From NCBI GenBank assembly GCA_045603125.1, contig JAZULN010000068.1:1-10964 (forward strand): a DNA stretch of 10,964 nt. Reading direction: 5' to 3'. The stretch is from CAKSFT01 sp045603125. Lineage in GTDB: Bacteria; Bacillota; Clostridia; UBA1381. Below the pieces are notes generated by a model. That model ran no database searches. It saw only the letters and a program-made list of their open reading frames with translations, and had not been told where the DNA came from. Shown one piece after another: positions 6,311 to 10,964 of this stretch (position 1 is its first letter; every line of letters starts with the position of its first letter). The translations under genes and the position numbers were made by a program.

Positions 6311-7156
6311 TTACATAATTTTTATTTTTATTTGATACTCTTCAAAAATATCCTCATGTATATTGACCTCTTTAGTTTCATCAAAATCGGGTGCATATTC
6401 TCGCATCACAAGTTTATACTTTCCACCCGCCATCTTGTTATATGGTAATAATTCAATTTTGTTTACACCATTTTCCTTCAAGGTTTTTGCTATAGATAAA
6501 AGATTCTCTCTTGTATCGGTCACCCCCGGAATCAACGGAGTTCTTGAAATAAATTCAACACCGCTTTGGGCAAGCTTTTTAAAATTCTCAAGAATCAGTT
6601 TATTGGAACCCCCTGTGTATTTGATATGAGCTTTCTCATCAATTAGCTTTAAATCAAATAGAAAATAGTCGGCAAGGGACAACGCTTTTTGAAACTTATT
6701 CTTACTGCAATAACCACAGGTCTGGATAGCAGTGTGCAGACGTCCCTTTAAAATTTTCAGACATACAAATAAAAATTCGCTCTGTGAAAGAGGTTCTCCT
6801 CCCGAAAAAGTAACACCTCCGCCATTTTTTAAAATCCGTTCATTTTTCAAGAGTTTTCGGGAAAGTTCTTCTGCCGTCATCTTATCTCCGCAAACACGGA
6901 TTAAATTCATTGGACAATTTTTAATGCTTTCCTCGGTCAGAACCATGGTGCCTTCAACCAGCTTTGAAGTTTTTATGCAATTCCCACAGCCAATACAACC
7001 ATTGGGACTTTTCACAATCTCACTTTCGAACTTCTGCCCCTCCGGATTGTGGCACCAGCTACATCTGAGCGGGCAGCCTTTCAAGAAAACCGTTGTCCTG
7101 ATTCCGGGACCGTCATAAACCGAAAATTCCTCTATAGAAAAAATATTTCCAATCAT
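6311..7156 (-). CDS. Glycyl radical enzyme activase (radical SAM)
   Basis: A 281-residue activating enzyme that uses S-adenosylmethionine and a [4Fe-4S] cluster to form the glycyl radical on the partner encoded 12 bases downstream. The SAM cluster motif is CPLRCSWC (Cys28, Cys32, Cys35) in the family context KGCPLRCSWCHNPEG; GGGVTFSGGEP (112-122) and the DLK (168-170) and RTPLIPGVTD (205-214) strands follow. The inserted ferredoxin-like domain is reduced: CIGCGNC (Cys54, 57, 60) is present, but the usual following Cys-Pro is missing and the second CxxCxxC set has shrunk to NCPMNL (Cys81), so probably only one auxiliary cluster remains. The ATG at 7156, six bases after AGGAAGTG, is preferred to the GTG at 7165 inside that Shine-Dalgarno. 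Start and stop spacing show tight coupling to the radical enzyme gene. Confidence 0.93.
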   Translation of the reverse strand: MIGNIFSIEEFSVYDGPGIRTTVFLKGCPLRCSWCHNPEGQKFESEIVKSPNGCIGCGNCIKTSKLVEGTMVLTEESIKNCPMNLIRVCGDKMTAEELSRKLLKNERILKNGGGVTFSGGEPLSQSEFLFVCLKILKGRLHTAIQTCGYCSKNKFQKALSLADYFLFDLKLIDEKAHIKYTGGSNKLILENFKKLAQSGVEFISRTPLIPGVTDTRENLLSIAKTLKENGVNKIELLPYNKMAGGKYKLVMREYAPDFDETKEVNIHEDIFEEYQIKIKIM

Positions 7157-7176
7157 AATTATCACTTCCTACCCTT

Positions 7177-7205
7177 ATTCTAATCAAATAATATTGACTT
7201 TTCAA
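7177..7205 (-). promoter_or_regulatory. Promoter of the activase-radical enzyme operon (TTGAAA-17-TAGAAT)
   Basis: Minus strand TTGAAA (7200-7205) and TAGAAT (7177-7182) with a 17-base spacer, about 20 bases before the activase start. Its -35 touches the -35 of the divergent araC-type promoter. Confidence 0.65.
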
Positions 7206-7222
7206 GAAATATGTTATATAAT
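7194..7222 (+). promoter_or_regulatory. Promoter of the AraC-family regulator (TTGACT-17-TATAAT)
   Basis: TTGACT at 7194-7199 and TATAAT at 7217-7222 with a 17-base spacer; GGGTG at 7244-7248 is the ribosome binding site. The whole promoter overlaps the divergent operon promoter, so one bound regulator could affect both. Confidence 0.7.
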
Positions 7223-7254
7223 TATGGTCAAAACTTAAGATTTGGGTGATAAAT

Positions 7255-8016
7255 ATGATTGAACATCAATTACATAATTCTTACGATACCTATAACGCAT
7301 TTTTATATCGAGATTTTGAGTATCAGGCACATTTTCACAAAAATTACGAATTGATTTATGTTATAGAAGGTGAAATGACAGTATATAGAGATAACCAAAT
7401 GATAAATCTACAAAAAGGTGAGATGATACTTCTTTCACCATTTACCATACATTCCTTCTTAGTAGATGCTGCCTCTCTGGTATGGATCGGTGTATTTTCT
7501 GAAAACTATATTTTAAGTTTTGCAAAGAAAAATAATCGTCTGCAATACTCAAAATTTAGTTGCAATAAAACTGTTGAGGAGTTTTTAAAAAAACATCTTT
7601 TTTTTCAGGGGACCCCGGATATCTATATGGGAAAAGCCTGTCTTTATATGGTGTGTAGCGAATGTGTGAAAAACGCTTTAGTAGAAGCATCTAATCCGGA
7701 ATTTGACTTTAAGCAACAGGTTATTGATTTTATCTATGCAAATCTTTTCGATGATATAACCCTAAAGAAGGTTTCACAGGCACTTGGTTATGAATATCAC
7801 TACTTTTCCTCATTATTTCACGAATCTTTCAGCATGAACTTTAAGGAATTTATTAACATTTTTCGTTATGAATACGCCTGCGAAATGTTATTAGACAAAA
7901 CAAAAGATATTTCTTATATTGCTTGCGAATGTGGTTTTCAAAGCATTAGAAGTTTTAACAGAATTTTTAAAAAACTAAGTGGCAAAACTCCAAGTGAATA
8001 TAGAAAATCAGTTTAA
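7255..8016 (+). CDS. AraC-family transcriptional regulator with cupin sensor domain
   Basis: A 253-residue regulator. Residues about 20-75 form an AraC-type cupin ligand-binding domain (HFHKNYELIYVIEGEMTVY, then LQKGEMILLSPFTIHSF). Residues about 155-251 form the double helix-turn-helix, with the AraC/XylS signature running from IACECGF (222-228) through FNRIFKKLSGKTPSEYR (234-250). It is divergent from the activase and radical enzyme operon with about 98 bp between the starts, so it is most likely the local activator responding to the enzyme's substrate or a related metabolite, possibly also controlling itself. The ATG at 7255 is chosen over the in-frame GTG at 7246 because the GTG is part of the ribosome binding site GGGTG. 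The ligand is unknown. Confidence 0.92.
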   Translation: MIEHQLHNSYDTYNAFLYRDFEYQAHFHKNYELIYVIEGEMTVYRDNQMINLQKGEMILLSPFTIHSFLVDAASLVWIGVFSENYILSFAKKNNRLQYSKFSCNKTVEEFLKKHLFFQGTPDIYMGKACLYMVCSECVKNALVEASNPEFDFKQQVIDFIYANLFDDITLKKVSQALGYEYHYFSSLFHESFSMNFKEFINIFRYEYACEMLLDKTKDISYIACECGFQSIRSFNRIFKKLSGKTPSEYRKSV

Positions 8017-8024
8017 GTTATTAA

Positions 8025-8091
8025 AATATGAGCCGCCCCCCCAAACGTCAGACCAAAAATCTAACATTTGGGGGGTCGACCCATTCTATAA
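8025..8091. terminator. Long hairpin between convergent genes, related to the 4276 palindrome
   Basis: CCCCCCAAA (8037-8045) pairs with TTTGGGGGG (8067-8075); inside it the stem continues through GT and AGA pairs interrupted by two C-A mismatches to a loop at 8053-8059. The left flank AATATGAGCCG (8025-8035) is the same 11 bases as the arm at 4278-4288, and the right flank resembles the right arm there. It lacks a good T run on the plus strand, and has ATATTTTAATAA after it on the minus strand. Likely a two-way terminator for the AraC-type gene and the oxidoreductase gene. The remaining bases up to 8141 hold nothing I recognise. Confidence 0.65.
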
Positions 8092-8141
8092 AAAGAGAGA
8101 TGTAAGCATATTATATTAGTTAAAAACAGCCCTTTTATTTG

Positions 8142-9323
8142 TTATATTCTACAAGGCAAGGTTCTGTCTTTAGCTTCTTTTGCCACAGGAGTCCTATAGT
8201 CTCCTCTGAATATTTCTCTTGCTACTTTATCTCTGAAATCAGGGATTTCAAATTCTTTACTGCCATCTAAAATAGAATACCAGGTAAGAATTGCTGCAGC
8301 AGTTAATGATGCCGCACGATAAACATCAAAGAAAATCTCCTGTTCTCCTCTAACATACTTTATAAACTCTAACAGTAAAACAAAATCAATTCCGCCATGA
8401 CCAACGGTTTCAAATTCGGGGCACATATATTTTTGGGTTTCTTCAGGGGTCAGATGCCACGCCGGGTAAGAAATGCCATACTTTTTGCCAATTTCATGCC
8501 CTGCTTCGATTAGTTTTTCTTCTCGCCAATCGTAACGATCGGTTTCAATAGTACCCTTTTCAAGTCCTAATCTATACCACTTACTGGTTGTTCCGCAGGA
8601 TACACATCCTGTTGTATTAAATACTGCACCGTTAGTCATTTCAGTTATGGCGAAAGTCTTTGGCGTGTTATTCAATCCCGAATCTCTTTCGTGTTTAACT
8701 GCTTTTCCAACAACCTTTCTCGGTTCCGATTCTGATATATACATAAGCGGACCTAAAGAATGCATATTGTAATAACAAGGAGGCATAGTCTGACGCCAGT
8801 GAACGTTATTCGGATCTATCTTCTTTCGTTTTTCCACCGGAATATATTCATGTGTATGGACATACTCCGCATCTGCATATAATAAATCTCCGTATTCGCC
8901 ACTTTCTAGTTTTTTCTTCATGCCGGTAACTGCTTTAAAATATTGGCAGTTAACACCTAGCATATATTTGCCCTTTGTTCTCTCAACCGCCTCAACAAGG
9001 TCAACTAATCCGCCCAATGTAGGCGCTGCCATTAGTTCACTCATTACAGCAATACCTTTTTCCATTGCTTTTATTGCATATTCTGTATGTTCATGGAAAT
9101 AGTTACAAAGAACTACAGCATCTAATCCTGATGCCAAAAACTCGTCAAAGTCTGAAAAGACCTTTGTTTCCGGGCCAAAAAGTGGTCTTACCTTTTCAAT
9201 CTGTGCTTCGTTTGTTTCACAAACTGCTGCCATAATCACATCATCAGGCATCAGTCTTGCTACTCTCAAAACAAATTCTCCACGAATTAAACCCATAACG
9301 CCAATTCTTATTTTTTTCTTCAT
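8142..9323 (-). CDS. Gfo/Idh/MocA-family NAD(P)-binding protein, GH109-like C-terminal half
   Basis: A 393-residue cytoplasmic protein with no signal peptide. The N-terminal Rossmann fold reads IRIGVMGLIRGEFVLRVAR (5-23), and the family layout continues through VFSDFDEFLASGLDAVVLCNYFHEH. The usual EKP motif with its catalytic or cofactor-binding lysine is replaced by SELMAAPT (95-102). The second half contains HWRQTMPPCYYNMHSLGPLMYI (175-196), then GHGGIDFVLLLEF (308-320), FFDVYRAASL (331-340) and EIPDF (359-363). This series resembles the HGGMDF/VYDAA pattern of the GH109 group, NAD-dependent glycosidases within the Gfo/Idh/MocA superfamily. It may therefore be a sugar oxidoreductase or an NAD-assisted glycosidase; the substrate cannot be named. 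AAAGGA lies about 10 bases before the ATG. It follows the carbohydrate-binding-type gene by 24 bases and is surely in its operon. Confidence 0.85.
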   Translation of the reverse strand: MKKKIRIGVMGLIRGEFVLRVARLMPDDVIMAAVCETNEAQIEKVRPLFGPETKVFSDFDEFLASGLDAVVLCNYFHEHTEYAIKAMEKGIAVMSELMAAPTLGGLVDLVEAVERTKGKYMLGVNCQYFKAVTGMKKKLESGEYGDLLYADAEYVHTHEYIPVEKRKKIDPNNVHWRQTMPPCYYNMHSLGPLMYISESEPRKVVGKAVKHERDSGLNNTPKTFAITEMTNGAVFNTTGCVSCGTTSKWYRLGLEKGTIETDRYDWREEKLIEAGHEIGKKYGISYPAWHLTPEETQKYMCPEFETVGHGGIDFVLLLEFIKYVRGEQEIFFDVYRAASLTAAAILTWYSILDGSKEFEIPDFRDKVAREIFRGDYRTPVAKEAKDRTLPCRI

Positions 9324-9347
9324 TGCTTCACTTTCCTTTGAAATTCA

Positions 9348-10964
9348 TTAAACTGCCGGAGTTTCCAACAAAGCATTCTGGTTTTCATCCCAGATAAATA
9401 CTTTTACTGCTGCACCTTCTACATAGGTAAATGGTGCTTCCTTTCCTGTTTCACTGGATTTTGTACTATCAACATCAACAGGTTCTATTTCTACCTTATT
9501 GAGAACATCACCTAAATATTGTGCAATATATACATTTACGGTCGTAGCCAATTCAGGAATACCAACCAAATCGAAGGTTACTTTGCCTGTGTTTATGTCG
9601 ATATTAACGTTTGTTGCTTCAAATTCACCGCCAACTTTAACCGGCATACCTTTAACCAAGCCAGATTCTTCTGAATATGCTATGATAACATAGTCGCCGT
9701 CTTCAATGCTAGATGCAAAAGACACAGTTGCTACAGTTGAGTCACTTACTGATGGAGTAATTGTAATATCATCTATAACAGCAGTTCTGTCTGCATTCAT
9801 AGCAAGCCATGAAACATTTTGTGCTAACTTACCTGTCATGCCAATTTGGTTCAATATTTCTGCATCAACTGTGATTGTGTCCCCTGCACGAACAACGTTT
9901 GCATCTGCTGTAACGTTGATTTCATAAGCAACTTCTTCTGCTACATAGATTTCATCAAGATAGAAACTTTGTCCTGTAACGGTTTCATTTGATGTAGGTA
10001 CACCAAACTGTATCTGTTGAAGGGTTGTATAAGTTGACGGAGTAGTAAAGATATCTGCATATTGTTGCCACTTATCTGTCAATGTAATTTTTGAACCGCT
10101 CCATATATTATTCCAATCCTTCTGCATCACTGCTGTTCCGAATTCTATAGGAGCCACACCTTCTTCGCTTACATCTTTTACCCATGCAGATATGATATAA
10201 TTCTTGCCCTTTTCAAAATCTCCACTCATGTGATTCAGATTTTTACCAACAGGACCTACTTTGTAGGCTGTCAAAGCCTCATATCTTGTATCTGCTGTAA
10301 GTATGTAGGTATTTTCTATATAACCATCTGCTTTTGCACTAAGAGTAAAGTTATCGCCTAAACGAGCTGCTTTACCGGTGTTATATGCGTTCCAGTCAGA
10401 ACAGCCTGCATCTACTGTAATCATATTCTCAGGAATGATTCCATTGGTATCTTCAAAATTTGTCAAAACATCAAATTCTACACCCTTTACAGCATCGCCT
10501 GACATTGCAACCAATACGTATCTGCCTGATGTTGCTGAATCTTTGAGTGTTACAGAAACACCGTTAGCAGTCTTTTCGATATTAAAATCATCAAATACTG
10601 TTTCTCTTTCCAAATCGGTTACATACCATTCACAATCCTGTGAAAGTTTACCCTTTTGACCTAATTGATTTAGGATTTCAACACTTGCATTAAGAGTATC
10701 TCCCTTAATTAGTTTTTCATCTGCTGTAACGTTGATTTCATAAGGAACTTCCTCTGCAACATATAGTTCATCAAGATAAAAGGCCTGACCAGCATAGATT
10801 GTGTTTTCGGTAGGTACACCAAACTGTATAGATAGAAGTGAGGTATAATTTGACGGAGCTGTAAAGATATCTGCATATTGTTGCCACTCGTCTGTCAATG
10901 TAATTTTCGAACCGACAATATGATTCCATTCAGCATTCGTAACTGCTGTTCCGAATTCTATAGG
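9348..10964 (-). CDS. Extracellular-type protein with repeated carbohydrate-binding-like and Ig-like domains (5' end outside window)
   Basis: The reading frame is open from the window edge, giving 538 residues of C-terminal sequence. Residues 1-73 are the end of a jelly-roll, CBM4/9-like domain (IEFGTAV ... KITLTDEWQQYADIFTAPS ... FYLDELYVAEE). Residues 74-166 are an Ig-like domain. Residues about 172-345 are a complete second jelly-roll with GKNYIISAWVKDV and the same ending. Residues about 346-444 are a second Ig-like domain. Residues 445-538 are a different C-terminal beta domain ending in VKVFIWDENQNALLETPAV, of a type often seen at the C-termini of clostridial surface polysaccharide-active enzymes. 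No catalytic domain is visible; one may lie upstream, as should a signal peptide. There is no C-terminal sortase motif or membrane segment. A TTG at 10898 is not the start, because homology to the second repeat continues through it to the edge. Confidence 0.85.
   Translation of the reverse strand, partial: PIEFGTAVTNAEWNHIVGSKITLTDEWQQYADIFTAPSNYTSLLSIQFGVPTENTIYAGQAFYLDELYVAEEVPYEINVTADEKLIKGDTLNASVEILNQLGQKGKLSQDCEWYVTDLERETVFDDFNIEKTANGVSVTLKDSATSGRYVLVAMSGDAVKGVEFDVLTNFEDTNGIIPENMITVDAGCSDWNAYNTGKAARLGDNFTLSAKADGYIENTYILTADTRYEALTAYKVGPVGKNLNHMSGDFEKGKNYIISAWVKDVSEEGVAPIEFGTAVMQKDWNNIWSGSKITLTDKWQQYADIFTTPSTYTTLQQIQFGVPTSNETVTGQSFYLDEIYVAEEVAYEINVTADANVVRAGDTITVDAEILNQIGMTGKLAQNVSWLAMNADRTAVIDDITITPSVSDSTVATVSFASSIEDGDYVIIAYSEESGLVKGMPVKVGGEFEATNVNIDINTGKVTFDLVGIPELATTVNVYIAQYLGDVLNKVEIEPVDVDSTKSSETGKEAPFTYVEGAAVKVFIWDENQNALLETPAV
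9633..10151 (-). repeat. Tandem repeat unit, copy 2 (jelly-roll end plus Ig-like domain)
   Basis: Encodes residues 272-444 of the partial protein and matches copy 1 in protein and largely in DNA sequence. The shared PIEFGTAV start points are exactly 813 bp apart (271 codons); one extra codon in this copy (WNNIWSGSK against WNHIVGSK) shifts the later part by three bases. Confidence 0.85.
10467..10964 (-). repeat. Tandem repeat unit, copy 1 (cut at window edge)
   Basis: Encodes residues 1-166. The stretches coding TLTDxWQQYADIFT and VAEEVxYEINVTAD are nearly identical in DNA to copy 2, indicating recent duplication or ongoing homogenisation. Further copies may lie beyond the window. Confidence 0.8.

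Noticed and set aside
10896..10898. TTG as the start of the repeat protein
   Set aside because: The upstream frame stays open to the edge and encodes the same domain sequence as the second repeat, so the gene is simply cut by the window.
1..10964. CRISPR arrays, tRNA genes, transposases or prophage genes
   Set aside because: No regularly spaced short repeats, cloverleaf-like segments, terminal inverted repeats with transposase, or integrase-like frames were seen. The only long repeats are domain repeats inside one gene.

Overview
The window looks like the chromosome of a strictly anaerobic, low-GC Gram-positive bacterium, most likely a clostridial (Firmicutes/Bacillota) species. It is AT-rich, has strong AGGAGG-type ribosome binding sites and textbook TTGACA-17-TATAAT promoters. 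It carries a Bacillus/Clostridium-type SOS box, a small TSCPD protein typical of Clostridia, a GerMN-domain protein of the sporulation/germination type, and an oxygen-sensitive glycyl radical enzyme. The genus cannot be fixed from the sequence. No tRNA, rRNA, CRISPR array, insertion sequence or integrase was seen.

Layout. Region 1 (1-2400, minus strand) is housekeeping and stress: the N-terminal half of the GTPase TypA/BipA, the tRNA-dihydrouridine synthase DusB, and a small membrane/secreted LysM protein resembling the SOS cell-division inhibitor YneA. The LysM promoter contains one very good LexA box in its spacer and a weaker one downstream. DusB and TypA each have their own good promoter. 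Region 2 (2400-4280, plus strand) is divergent from the LysM gene: a stand-alone TSCPD protein, a hairpin terminator, then a membrane-anchored GerMN protein and, 12 bases later, a galactose-mutarotase-fold protein in which the expected catalytic residues are replaced.

Region 3 (4316-8016) is a compact regulated module. A radical-SAM activase and a glycyl radical enzyme form a minus-strand operon, and an AraC-family cupin regulator is transcribed divergently. The two promoters sit back to back with adjacent -35 boxes. The enzyme has the thiyl Cys and the Gly-radical loop of the family but lacks the Cys-Cys pair of pyruvate formate-lyase, so its substrate is unknown. This is the best candidate for an undescribed activity. 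Palindromes sharing an arm sequence close both ends of this module, each between convergent genes.

Region 4 (8142-10964, minus strand) is a two-gene operon. The upstream gene, whose 5' end lies outside the window, encodes a large extracellular-type protein of repeated carbohydrate-binding-like and Ig-like domains. The downstream gene encodes a cytoplasmic Gfo/Idh/MocA protein whose C-terminal half recalls the NAD-dependent GH109 glycosidase group. Together they suggest glycan binding outside the cell and sugar processing inside, but no transporter is visible to prove the link.
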